The notes under the pieces were generated by a model. The model was not told where the DNA came from and searched no databases. It saw only the letters and a program-made list of their open reading frames with translations. The translations under genes were made by a program, and so were the position numbers. DNA of 20,021 nucleotides from CAXMWX01 sp051008185 (lineage in GTDB: Bacteria; Pseudomonadota; Gammaproteobacteria; Eutrophobiales; Eutrophobiaceae): assembly GCA_051008185.1 (NCBI GenBank), contig JBPCXW010000028.1, forward strand, positions 1-20,021, given 5' to 3'. Below, piece after piece: positions 1 to 8,084 of the stretch. Numbering within the stretch: position 1 is the first letter of the stretch; every line of letters begins with the position of its first letter.

Positions 1-1
1 A

Positions 2-400
2 TTCAGCCACCTGAACTCGGAAATAACCGAAGTACTCATCCCAACCAGCGACATTCGCAAAGGCGACACCCTGGCCTACGCACCAAAGTTCCAGGCAAAC
101 ATCCGCCTGCGTTACGAGTGGCCAACAGGCAACAACCTGACCGCCTACCTGATGCCTGACATAAGCCACTCATCAGAATCCTACAGCGACATCCTCGCCT
201 TCAACCGCGACAGGATAAACAACTGGCTAATAATCGGCCTCAGCGCCGGCCTCCAGGCAAGCAACTGGACAGCCGAACTCTATTTTGACAATCTCACCGA
301 CGAAGCAGCAGAACTATCCCGCAACTTCGTCAACGACATCCAGCGCGCCACCTACACCCAACCCCGCACCATAGGCCTTCGTTTTTCTTACGAACTCTAG
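2..400 (+). CDS. TonB-dependent outer-membrane receptor, C-terminal end (partial)
   Basis: Only the last 132 codons are present; the frame is open from base 2 and the start lies outside the window. The encoded segment alternates polar and hydrophobic residues as expected of outer-membrane beta strands. It ends with the features typical of the last strands of TonB-dependent receptors: a YFDNLTDE turn, an LSRNF segment, then QPRTIGLRFSYEL with an aromatic residue next to the C-terminus, which resembles the recognition signal for outer-membrane barrel insertion. Such receptors import siderophores, cobalamin, sugars or other large ligands using TonB energy; the ligand cannot be told from this end. 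Codon choice is unlike the genes to the right: 5 of its 11 Ile codons are the rare ATA. No clear terminator follows the stop. Confidence 0.8.
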   Translation, partial: FSHLNSEITEVLIPTSDIRKGDTLAYAPKFQANIRLRYEWPTGNNLTAYLMPDISHSSESYSDILAFNRDRINNWLIIGLSAGLQASNWTAELYFDNLTDEAAELSRNFVNDIQRATYTQPRTIGLRFSYEL

Positions 401-436
401 CAATCCACCAATACTCCAAACACCGAGCCGCAGCTG

Positions 437-538
437 CTACCTTTGCTCCAGGATGCCATGCGCCCCCTTGTTCCAGGTGGCGCGATTCTCGGTCCAGGCG
501 GTGCAGATGTCCGTCAGGGTCAGCGACCAGACGGGAAT
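437..538 (-). pseudogene. Remnant of integrase-catalytic-domain (DDE) transposase
   Basis: Reading the minus strand from about 538 to the stop at 437-439 gives a short peptide containing VWSLTLTDICTAWTENRA followed by TWNKGAHGILEQ. This resembles the stretch around the second catalytic Asp of rve-type transposases, where the pattern is (S/T)LTLTD..(T/S)GWTE followed by a W/R-N-(K/R) segment and an E in a helix. The frame is closed upstream by a stop at 548-550 and ends after E-Q-R, so both ends of the protein are lost. It is a decayed fragment of about 33 codons, too small to be functional. It lies between a receptor gene and the ABC operon, so it probably marks an old insertion or rearrangement. 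The family assignment rests on pattern recognition only. Confidence 0.6.
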
Positions 539-554
539 GGCTGACAACTACGTA

Positions 555-582
555 TTGACGGGCGGCGTTATTTGTGCAAAAT
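555..582 (+). promoter_or_regulatory. Candidate promoter for the GldA-like operon
   Basis: TTGACG at 555-560 and CAAAAT at 577-582 are separated by 16 bases, about 45 bases ahead of the first ABC gene. A second TTGACA at 592-597 has no convincing -10 partner at the right distance. This is the only space upstream of the four-gene operon, so a promoter is expected here, but the match is mediocre. Confidence 0.3.
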
Positions 583-627
583 AGCGCAGTTTTGACATTC
601 TCCTGATGACCGGACAGACCGTTAGCA

Positions 628-1392
628 ATGACTAATCAAACACCTGCCATAGCAGTTGAGGCGCTGGACAAGCGCTTTGGCCCGATACATGCCGTGAGGA
701 ATATCTCTTTTTCCGTGCGCCACGGCGAGGTACTGGGCTTTCTCGGCCCCAACGGGGCGGGCAAATCCACCACGATGAAAATGATCAGCGGCTTTCTTGA
801 GCCCACCGGCGGCACCGTGCTGGTGAATGGCCATGATGTCATCGAAGAGCCGATTGCCGTGAAGGCCGCCATCGGCTATCTGCCCGAGGGTGCCCCCGCT
901 TATTCGGAGATGTCAGTGGCCGGTTTTCTTGATTTCATCGCCGGGATCCGCGGTTTCAAGGGCGCGGAAAAACAGCAACGCATTGATCATGTGGTGCGGA
1001 TCATCAATATCGAATCGGTAATCAACCAGACCATTGAAACCCTGTCCAAAGGTTACAAGCGCCGTGTCGGGATCGCCCAGGCCCTGTTGCACGACCCGGA
1101 TGTGCTGATCATGGACGAGCCCACCGACGGCCTGGACCCGAATCAGAAACACGAGGTGCGCGGCCTGATCAAGGACATGGCCACCGACAAGGCAATCATT
1201 ATCTCAACCCACATACTGGAAGAAGTGGATGCGGTTTGCAGCCGAGCCATCATCATCGCCGCCGGGCAGTTGCTGTTTGACGGTAGCCCCGCCGAGTTAC
1301 GCAGCAAATCACCCAACGCTGATATAGATGACGCCTTCAGGACCATCACCAGCGAGCATTACCGCAGCCAGGGGGCGACAGGCCAGTCATGA
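628..1392 (+). CDS. ABC transporter ATP-binding protein, GldA-like
   Basis: This is the 254-residue nucleotide-binding subunit of an ABC-2 type exporter. Walker A is GPNGAGKST at residues 40-48. The signature is LSKGY at 139-143 in place of the commoner LSGGQ, a variant usual in the GldA group. Walker B ends in MDEP with D163-E164, and the switch His is H195 in STHILEE. It hydrolyses ATP at the cytoplasmic face of the inner membrane to drive the permease encoded next; the stop overlaps the permease start as ATGA, implying translational coupling. The ATG at 628 lacks a strong Shine-Dalgarno sequence but begins the normal family N-terminus. The name GldA comes from Bacteroidetes gliding studies; proteobacterial relatives have no proven link to gliding, and the cargo is unknown. 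Confidence 0.9.
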   Translation: MTNQTPAIAVEALDKRFGPIHAVRNISFSVRHGEVLGFLGPNGAGKSTTMKMISGFLEPTGGTVLVNGHDVIEEPIAVKAAIGYLPEGAPAYSEMSVAGFLDFIAGIRGFKGAEKQQRIDHVVRIINIESVINQTIETLSKGYKRRVGIAQALLHDPDVLIMDEPTDGLDPNQKHEVRGLIKDMATDKAIIISTHILEEVDAVCSRAIIIAAGQLLFDGSPAELRSKSPNADIDDAFRTITSEHYRSQGATGQS

Positions 1393-2129
1393 ACACCAAT
1401 AACATCAAGACGATTTTGAAGCGCGAGCTATACGGCTATTTTGCAACGCCGGTCGCGTATGTATTTATTGTGATATTCCTGTTGCTGAACGGTATCTTCA
1501 CTTTTAATCTGGGTGCGTTTTACGAACGCGGTCAGGCGGATCTGGAACCTTTCTTCAATTTTCATCCCTGGCTGTATCTGTTTCTGATCCCGGCCATCGC
1601 GATGCGGCTTTGGTCGGAAGAAAGAAAAAGCGGCACCATTGAACTGCTGATGACATTGCCGGTTTCCATTATGGAAGCGGTGTTGGGCAAGTTTCTGGCG
1701 GCCTGGTGCTTCAGTGCCGTGGCGCTGGCGCTGACCTTCCCGGTCTGGATCAGCGTGAATATGCTGGGCGATCCCGATAACACCGTGATCATCGCCGGTT
1801 ACATTGGTAGCCTGCTGATGGCCGGCTGCTTTCTGGCGGTGGGTTCCTGCATTTCCGCCGCCACCAAGAGTCAGGTGATCGCGTTCGTTATCAGTGTGAT
1901 GATCTGTTTTCTGTTTATCCTCAGCGGTTTCCCTCTGGTGCTGGATTATTTTCAGGGCTGGGCGCCGCAAGCCTTTGTTGATGCCATTGCCTCACTCAGT
2001 TTCCTGACCCATTTTGAATCCATCAAGAAAGGTGTGATTGATATTCGGGATCTGATCTTTTACACCGTGTTCATCTCGTTCTGGCTGTATGCCAACGTGG
2101 TGATCATTGAAAACCGCAAGGCGAGTTAG
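1389..2129 (+). CDS. ABC-2 type permease, GldF-like
   Basis: This 246-residue polytopic inner-membrane protein has about six hydrophobic segments, near residues 21-41, 57-75, 101-122, 135-156, 163-186 and 219-240. Between the second and third lies the conserved EERKSGTIELLMTLPV segment typical of the GldF/NosY group of ABC-2 permeases; this cytoplasmic loop probably couples to the ATPase. The start overlaps the upstream ATPase stop by four bases, and the following GldG-like gene starts three bases after its stop, so all are expected on one transcript. It forms the membrane channel of the complex. The substrate cannot be inferred. Confidence 0.88.
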   Translation: MNTNNIKTILKRELYGYFATPVAYVFIVIFLLLNGIFTFNLGAFYERGQADLEPFFNFHPWLYLFLIPAIAMRLWSEERKSGTIELLMTLPVSIMEAVLGKFLAAWCFSAVALALTFPVWISVNMLGDPDNTVIIAGYIGSLLMAGCFLAVGSCISAATKSQVIAFVISVMICFLFILSGFPLVLDYFQGWAPQAFVDAIASLSFLTHFESIKKGVIDIRDLIFYTVFISFWLYANVVIIENRKAS

Positions 2130-2132
2130 ACA

Positions 2133-4001
2133 ATGACTTATCGTAATATCATCTCCGGCACCGGATTGTTACTGGCAGGCGTACTGGCACTGGCCGTTAT
2201 CATTATCGCCAACGCGATATTCACCAGCGCCCGCATTGACCTGACCGAGAACCGTCTGTTCACCTTGTCGGAAGGCAGTATCAATATCATTACCACTCTG
2301 GAAGAGCCGGTGAATCTGGATTTTTATTTTTCCGCCAAGCTGGTGGCCGACCTGCCGCAAATGAGGAATTACGGCAACCGGGTGCGGGATCTGTTGCAGG
2401 AGTTCGCCGCCAAATCCAACGGTAATATCAAGCTCAGCATCATTGACCCCGAGCCGTTTTCCGAACAGGAAGATCAGGCCGTCGCCAGCGGCCTGCAAAG
2501 CGTGTCCGTGAATGCGGCCGGTGATCGTGCCTATTTCGGGCTGGTCGGCAGTAACGCCACCGATGATGAGGCCAATGTGCCGTTTTTCCAGAACGCCCGC
2601 GAGGCCGCGCTGGAATATGACATCACCAAATTGATCTATGCGCTGGCCAATCCCGACAAACGTGTGGTCGGCGTGATCAGCACCTTGCCGTTGTTCGGCG
2701 ACGACACCGGGGCGGTGAAGCCCTGGACTATCGTCAAGGTCATGCGGGATTTTTTTGAGGTGCGGGATTTGGGCACCACTGTCTCCCGCATTGCAGCCGC
2801 TGTGGATGTGCTGATGCTGGTGCATCCGAAAGGACTTACTGAAACGACATTGTATGCCATTGACCAATACCTGCTGGCCGGTGGCAAGGCCATCATCTTT
2901 ATTGACCCGATGGCCGAGGCCGACACCGAGGCCGCACAGCCGGACCCGGCCAATCCGTATGTGATGCCCGAGATCGGTTCGGATCTGCAACCGTTGCTGG
3001 AGACCTGGGGGATCACTATGGCTTCGGACAAGCTCGCCGCTGACAACCTACTGGCGATGCGGGTGCAGGTCAATAGCCAGCGCGGTATGACCGAGGCCGA
3101 CTATCTGCCCTGGTTGCGGATCAGCCGTGAGTATCTTAGTACCAATGACTTCAGCACCAGTGAATTGAAACTGGTGCATGTGGGTACGGCGGGTATCCTG
3201 CAACCGTCGGAGGAATCGACACTGGAGTTCAGCCCGTTGATCCAGACTTCAACAAGCTCCATGCCGATGGAGCGGGATCTGGTGCTGTTTCAACGCGACC
3301 CGAATATCATGCTGGCGAACTTCAAGCCAAGTGGGGAACAGCAGACTCTGGCCGCCCGCCTCAGCGGCGAGGTCAAGACGGCCTTTCCCGACGGCCCGGT
3401 GACGACGGAAGAAGAAGACGCCGCCGATGCCCCGACCACCGCCGACATCAGCGAAGGCGAACTGAATATCATTCTGGTTGCCGATACGGATATTCTGGCC
3501 GATGTTTTCTGGACCCGTACACAAAACTTTTTTGGCATTCAGATCCCGCAGACCATTGCCAACAACGGTGACTTTGTCGTCAATTCGCTGGAGAACCTGT
3601 CCGGTAACACCGATCTAATCAGCCTGCGTAGCCGCGGCGAGTTTTCCCGTCCCTTTACCCGTGTTGAGGAAATACGCCGCGAGGCCGAGCAACAATATCG
3701 GGACAGGGAACAACAGTTGCAGGCAAAGCTGGATGAGACCGAGCGCAAGATCGCGGCACTGCAAAAGGAACGCGGCGAGAGTAATTTGCTACACTCGCCC
3801 GAGCAGGCAAAGGAGATTGAAAGCTTTCGCCGGGAACAGGTCAAAACTCGCAAGGAACTGCGCGCTGTGAAGCACGAGCTGCAAAAAAATATTGAGCGTC
3901 TGGGCAACTGGCTGAAGTTTGTCAATATCTTTTTGATCCCGTTGCTGATCACGCTGATCGCACTGCTGGCCCTGATTCAACGTTCGCGCCGTAGCGCCTG
4001 A
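2133..4001 (+). CDS. GldG-like ABC auxiliary protein
   Basis: This 622-residue protein has an N-terminal membrane segment near 9-29, a long extracytoplasmic domain, an Arg/Glu-rich coiled coil at about 511-590 and a second membrane segment near 597-615, followed by a basic tail. This is the layout of GldG family proteins (ABC-type uncharacterised transport auxiliary region). The sequence after the first membrane span, with the pattern DLTEN.LFTLSEGS, is a strong family hallmark, as is the FIDP segment near residue 260. An acidic insert (EEEDAADAP, about residues 425-433) interrupts the globular part. It sits three bases after the permease stop and five bases before the DUF4340 gene. Its likely role is a periplasmic partner of the exporter; no enzymatic motif is evident. 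Confidence 0.85.
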   Translation: MTYRNIISGTGLLLAGVLALAVIIIANAIFTSARIDLTENRLFTLSEGSINIITTLEEPVNLDFYFSAKLVADLPQMRNYGNRVRDLLQEFAAKSNGNIKLSIIDPEPFSEQEDQAVASGLQSVSVNAAGDRAYFGLVGSNATDDEANVPFFQNAREAALEYDITKLIYALANPDKRVVGVISTLPLFGDDTGAVKPWTIVKVMRDFFEVRDLGTTVSRIAAAVDVLMLVHPKGLTETTLYAIDQYLLAGGKAIIFIDPMAEADTEAAQPDPANPYVMPEIGSDLQPLLETWGITMASDKLAADNLLAMRVQVNSQRGMTEADYLPWLRISREYLSTNDFSTSELKLVHVGTAGILQPSEESTLEFSPLIQTSTSSMPMERDLVLFQRDPNIMLANFKPSGEQQTLAARLSGEVKTAFPDGPVTTEEEDAADAPTTADISEGELNIILVADTDILADVFWTRTQNFFGIQIPQTIANNGDFVVNSLENLSGNTDLISLRSRGEFSRPFTRVEEIRREAEQQYRDREQQLQAKLDETERKIAALQKERGESNLLHSPEQAKEIESFRREQVKTRKELRAVKHELQKNIERLGNWLKFVNIFLIPLLITLIALLALIQRSRRSA

Positions 4002-4006
4002 CTGCG

Positions 4007-5059
4007 ATGAAACAACGAAAGTTTGCCCTGCTGGCGCTGGTTACCCTGTTGTTGATTACCGCCGCACTCTATGTTAGCCAACAGACCGCCCCGCAGACCG
4101 GCAAACAAACCGTCTTGCTGTTTCCCGAAGTGAAAGAAAAGATCAATGACATTGACCGGCTGCATATACAGAGTGCGGATAGTGAAGTGAATATCCTGCA
4201 GCAGGATGGTGTCTGGGTCATCGCCGAACTGGACAATTATGTGGCCCTGTTTGACAAGGTGAAGCAAACCGTGGTCGCCGTCAGTGAGTTGAAACTGCTG
4301 GCGGAGAAAACGACCAATGCCGAACACTATGCCCGCCTCGGTGTTGAAGACATCAGTGCTGACAAATCAAATTCCCGTCTGCTGACCCTGAACACCGCCG
4401 ACACAAGCGTGGCCGGCCTGATCGTGGGCCGACCGCGCCACAGCAAATCACCTTCTGACCAACCGGGCTTGTATGTGCGCCTGCCCGACAGCAAGCAGGC
4501 CTTGCTGGTGGCGGGCAGGATAGACATCACGGCAAGACCCGCCGACTGGTTTGAGCGGAACATACTGGACATCAACAGCAGTGAAGTAAAACGCATCACC
4601 ATTCAGCCGCAGGGACAAGCAGAAGTGCTATTGAGCAGAGAGGCGGAGGGTGCCGAACTGTTGCTGGCGAATGTGCCGGAAGATAAATCGGCCCAGGCCG
4701 AGGCGATCACCAATCAGATCGGTACCTTGCTGGAAGGGATTTATGTCGAATCGGTCAAACGCGAGACCGGCTTGCAGGAGGCGACAAAACTTTCCACATT
4801 TACCCTCACCACCTTCAAGGGCCTGCGCGTGGATGGGCAACTGGTGCAGCAAGATGAGAAGTCTTATGTGCTGTTTGCCGTATCAGCGGACGAACCACCG
4901 GCCGATGCGGATGCGGATAAGGACGCGGATGAACAGGAACATACCGACACCGTGCAACAGGCCGAGACCCTGAACCAGAGCCTCAGCGGTTGGGGCTATG
5001 AATTACCCGGGCACAAAACCGATCTGATGAGCAAGACAATAGACGATCTCACCCGCTGA
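4007..5059 (+). CDS. DUF4340 domain protein of the Gld-like ABC operon
   Basis: This 350-residue protein has one N-terminal hydrophobic segment (about residues 7-22, after a KQRK basic start), so it is probably anchored in the inner membrane with its bulk in the periplasm. The repeated beta-rich pattern, including W-V-I-A-E-L and L-I-V-G-R-P-R segments and the ARPADWFERNILDI stretch, matches DUF4340 proteins, which commonly follow GldG-like genes. Near the C-terminus (about residues 293-317) is an Asp/Glu-rich low-complexity stretch built from GAT/GCG-type codons. The gene starts five bases after the GldG-like stop and ends the operon. Its function is unknown in the family; an accessory part for the ABC complex is the natural inference. 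No Shine-Dalgarno sequence is obvious. Confidence 0.82.
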   Translation: MKQRKFALLALVTLLLITAALYVSQQTAPQTGKQTVLLFPEVKEKINDIDRLHIQSADSEVNILQQDGVWVIAELDNYVALFDKVKQTVVAVSELKLLAEKTTNAEHYARLGVEDISADKSNSRLLTLNTADTSVAGLIVGRPRHSKSPSDQPGLYVRLPDSKQALLVAGRIDITARPADWFERNILDINSSEVKRITIQPQGQAEVLLSREAEGAELLLANVPEDKSAQAEAITNQIGTLLEGIYVESVKRETGLQEATKLSTFTLTTFKGLRVDGQLVQQDEKSYVLFAVSADEPPADADADKDADEQEHTDTVQQAETLNQSLSGWGYELPGHKTDLMSKTIDDLTR

Positions 5060-5072
5060 ATGACAGGCGGGT

Positions 5073-5078
5073 TATAAT
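5073..5078 (+). promoter_or_regulatory. Candidate -10 box for glyQS
   Basis: A perfect TATAAT lies 36 bases ahead of the glyQ start, in the 55-base gap after the DUF4340 gene. No good -35 box is seen 16-18 bases upstream, where the sequence is still inside the previous gene's end. A 6-bp stem (ACCCGC 5051-5056 with GCGGGT 5067-5072) directly precedes the box and may weakly punctuate the upstream operon. Confidence 0.45.
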
Positions 5079-5114
5079 GCTACACTGAACCCCCTCATAG
5101 AACAGTGATAGCGG

Positions 5115-6008
5115 ATGACTTTTCAGGAATTGATTTTCAGATTGCAGGGCTTTTGGGCGAAGCGGGGCTGTATTATCCAGCAGCCTCTGGACCTGGAGGT
5201 GGGGGCCGGTACCTTCCATCCCGCCACCTTTTTACGCGCCATCGGGCCTGAGCCCTGGAACACGGCTTATGTGCAACCATCGCGGCGGCCCACCGACGGT
5301 CGCTACGGGGACAACCCGAACCGCCTGCAACATTACTACCAGTTTCAGGTATTACTGAAACCCTCACCGGCAGACATACAGCAATGCTATCTGGATTCCC
5401 TGCGCGAACTGGGCATTGATCCGCTGGTGCATGACATCCGCTTTGTTGAGGACAACTGGGAGTCCCCTACTCTGGGTGCCTGGGGTCTGGGCTGGGAGGT
5501 GTGGTTGAACGGTATGGAGATCAGTCAGTTCACTTATTTTCAACAAGTGGGCGGGCTGGAGTGTCAGCCTGTCTCCGGTGAACTGACTTACGGTCTGGAA
5601 CGCATCGCGATGTATCTGCAAAACACCGGGAGTGTTTATGATCTGGTATGGGTAGATAATGCGGAACAGCCCGTCAGCTATGGTGATATTTATCATCAGA
5701 ATGAAGTGGAGATGTCGGCGTATAATTTTGAATATGCCGATACCGGTATCTTGTTGCGCCACTTTGATGAATATGAAAGCCAGTGCCAATCCCTGCTTAA
5801 GAAAAACCTGCCTTTGCCTGCTTATGAAATGGTGTTGAAGGCATCACACACTTTTAACCTGCTTGATGCGCGACATGCCGTCTCGGTAACCGAGCGGCAG
5901 CGGTTTATTTTGCGCGTACGCAGTCTGGCCCGCGCGGTAGCCCAAGCCTATTTTGAAAAACGCGAGAGCCTCGGCTTTCCGCTGTGCAATAACGGCGGGC
6001 GGGCATGA
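5115..6008 (+). CDS. glyQ: Glycyl-tRNA synthetase alpha subunit
   Basis: This is the 297-residue alpha chain of the bacterial heterotetrameric class II glycyl-tRNA synthetase, which activates glycine with ATP and charges tRNA-Gly in the cytoplasm. Near-identical blocks to the E. coli protein run along its length: QPSRRPTDGRYG and NPNRLQHYYQFQV (motif 2 region), FVEDNWESPTLGAWGLGWEV, FTYFQQVGGLEC, the YGLERIAMY segment (motif 3) and the C-terminal SVTERQRFILRVR. Length agrees with the family (about 300). The start at 5115 gives the usual N-terminus with TFQELIFRLQ.FW. The stop overlaps glyS by ATGA, consistent with equal production of the two subunits. Confidence 0.98.
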   Translation: MTFQELIFRLQGFWAKRGCIIQQPLDLEVGAGTFHPATFLRAIGPEPWNTAYVQPSRRPTDGRYGDNPNRLQHYYQFQVLLKPSPADIQQCYLDSLRELGIDPLVHDIRFVEDNWESPTLGAWGLGWEVWLNGMEISQFTYFQQVGGLECQPVSGELTYGLERIAMYLQNTGSVYDLVWVDNAEQPVSYGDIYHQNEVEMSAYNFEYADTGILLRHFDEYESQCQSLLKKNLPLPAYEMVLKASHTFNLLDARHAVSVTERQRFILRVRSLARAVAQAYFEKRESLGFPLCNNGGRA

Positions 6009-8077
6009 GCGAATACAAAGACCTGCTGGTGGAGATCGGCACCGAGGAATTACCGCCCCGGCCGTTGCAAGCTTTGGCCCTGGCCTTTGCCGAGGGCATG
6101 CAGGCCGGGCTGAAAAAACACAAGTTGCAACACGGCGAGCTGAGCCATTACGCCACACCCAGACGGCTGGCGGTTATCATCCGCGCGCTACAGACCGCAC
6201 AGACCGCCGCCGAGGTGGTCAAGAGAGGGCCGGCCTTGCAGGCGGCCTACACTGATGACGGCAAGCCGACCCCGGCGGCGCAAGGTTTCGCCCGCTCCTG
6301 TGGTGTCAGCGTAGATGAGTTGGAAACGCTGGAGACGGACAAGGGCAAATGGCTGGCCGTGCGACAAACCGAAACAGGTGAACCCACCACCGCATTGCTG
6401 GACACTATTATCAACGATGCACTGCGAACCCTGCCGGTGCCGAAAAAGATGCGCTGGGGCAATGGCGATATGGAGTTTGTGCGGCCAGTGCATTGGTCGG
6501 TGGTGTTGTTCGGTGAAGAGACGGTGGCCTGCAATATCCTCGGGACGCAGGCCGCCAATCAAACCCGCGGGCATCGTTTTCATCATCCTGATGCGATCAC
6601 ATTGAACAGCGTGGATGACTATCAGGCGCGGCTGTATGAGCCGGGCAAGGTTATCGCCTCATTCACAGAGCGCCGGGCGCAGATCAAGCAACTTGTTGAA
6701 GACACCGCCGGGGCCGCCGGGCTGCAAGCCGTCGTTGATGACGACTTGCTGGATGAGGTCACGGCACTGGTGGAATGGCCGGTGCCGATAGCGGCCTCGT
6801 ATGAAAAACGGTTTCTGCAACTGCCGGAGGAAGTCCTGATTGCTTGTATGCAGGATCAGCAAAGATATTTCCCGTGCCGCGACAGTGATGGCAAGCTGAG
6901 TGAAAAATTTATTTCCATAGCTAACATCGCCAGTACCGCACAGCAAGAGATCGTTCAGGGGAATGAAAGGGTTATCCGGCCGCGATTGAGTGACGCCGCA
7001 TTTTTTTGGGAGCAGGACGGGAAACGCAAGCTGGCCGATTACCGCAAGCAACTGGATAAGGTTATCTTTGAACAAAAACTCGGGAGCCTGCTGGACAAAA
7101 GCCAACGGCTGGTCAAACTGAGCGATTATCTGGCAAAACATCTCGGCCTTGACAAGCGGATCGCAAAACGTGCCGCGACATTGGCAAAGTGTGATCTGCT
7201 GTCAGACATGGTCGGGGAGTTTCCCGCATTGCAGGGGATTATGGGCCGCTATTACGCCGACCTCGGCGGCGAAGCGGAGGCGGTGGCAATCGCCCTTGAC
7301 GAACAATACCAGCCGCGTTTTGCCGGTGCCGCCCTGCCCGGCAGCGCGCATGGGCAGCTGCTGGCCCTGGCGGAGCGGCTGGATACGATTACCGGCATCT
7401 TCGCCATCGGCAAGGCCCCCACCGGTGAGAAAGATCCGTATGGCCTGCGCCGCGCCGCCATCGGTAGCCTGAGGATACTGATTGAATGTCATCTGGATCT
7501 GGATCTGCTGCAATGTATAGACGCGGCGAGCAAAAACTATCCCGACGCGATCCGGGCCAAGCTGGTAACAGACGATGTGTTTGAATTCATGCTGGAACGG
7601 TTGCGCCGTTATTATCTGGACAACGGCACCGATGCCGGGATATTTGATGCAGTATTGGCGGTACGCCCCACTGCCCCGCTGGATTTTCACAAACGGATCA
7701 TTGCGGTCAGTGAATTCAGCCGTCTGCCGGAAGCGGCCAGCCTGAGTGCGGCGAATAAACGCATAGCCAACATCCTCAAACAGGCGAAGATCAAAACCAC
7801 GGCGGTTAAACCGAAACTGCTGCAGGAAGATGCCGAGCAACAACTGGCGCAGGCACTGCAACAGGCGCAACAGACCTGCGCCCCGTTGCTTGCCGACGGA
7901 GACTACACTACCGTCCTGACCACACTGGCCGGGTTAGGCGGTAGCGTTGATGCCTTCTTTGATGATGTCATGGTGATGAGCGATGATGCGAAACTGAAAC
8001 AAAACCGTCTGGCGTTACTGAAGAATCTGGCCGATATGTTTATGACTACTGCGGACATCGCCCGCTTGCAGGTTTAG
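6005..8077 (+). CDS. glyS: Glycyl-tRNA synthetase beta subunit
   Basis: This 690-residue beta chain has the usual length (E. coli about 689) and the standard N-terminus with LLVEIGTEELPPRPL. Further family landmarks are MRWGNGDMEFVRPVHW near residue 150, the GHRFH segment, the CMQDQQRYFP stretch and the GEKDPYGLRRAA region. A C-terminal helical, anticodon-binding-like domain contains DAFFDDVMVM and ends NRLALLKNLADMF. The beta subunit recognises tRNA-Gly and completes the alpha2beta2 enzyme with GlyQ. It overlaps glyQ by four bases; the acyltransferase gene follows seven bases later, so the three are probably co-transcribed. A run of seven T lies inside the gene at about 6999-7006 without disturbing the frame. 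Confidence 0.97.
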   Translation: MSEYKDLLVEIGTEELPPRPLQALALAFAEGMQAGLKKHKLQHGELSHYATPRRLAVIIRALQTAQTAAEVVKRGPALQAAYTDDGKPTPAAQGFARSCGVSVDELETLETDKGKWLAVRQTETGEPTTALLDTIINDALRTLPVPKKMRWGNGDMEFVRPVHWSVVLFGEETVACNILGTQAANQTRGHRFHHPDAITLNSVDDYQARLYEPGKVIASFTERRAQIKQLVEDTAGAAGLQAVVDDDLLDEVTALVEWPVPIAASYEKRFLQLPEEVLIACMQDQQRYFPCRDSDGKLSEKFISIANIASTAQQEIVQGNERVIRPRLSDAAFFWEQDGKRKLADYRKQLDKVIFEQKLGSLLDKSQRLVKLSDYLAKHLGLDKRIAKRAATLAKCDLLSDMVGEFPALQGIMGRYYADLGGEAEAVAIALDEQYQPRFAGAALPGSAHGQLLALAERLDTITGIFAIGKAPTGEKDPYGLRRAAIGSLRILIECHLDLDLLQCIDAASKNYPDAIRAKLVTDDVFEFMLERLRRYYLDNGTDAGIFDAVLAVRPTAPLDFHKRIIAVSEFSRLPEAASLSAANKRIANILKQAKIKTTAVKPKLLQEDAEQQLAQALQQAQQTCAPLLADGDYTTVLTTLAGLGGSVDAFFDDVMVMSDDAKLKQNRLALLKNLADMFMTTADIARLQV

Positions 8078-8084
8078 CGGCACC

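Noticed and set aside
1428..1970. Long minus-strand frame opposite the GldF-like permease, and similar long antisense frames (2169-2990, 7202-7870, 9055-10128)
   Set aside because: They lie opposite well-supported genes and have His/Gln/Arg-rich compositions expected of antisense shadows, with no family resemblance.
628..4001. A gliding motility function for the Gld-like genes
   Set aside because: No other gld/spr motility genes are present, and proteobacterial relatives are not linked to Bacteroidetes-style gliding.
5051..5072. Stem ACCCGC/GCGGGT as an intrinsic terminator of the ABC operon
   Set aside because: The stem is 6 bp with a 10-base loop and is followed by a TATAAT box rather than a T-run; it may be incidental.
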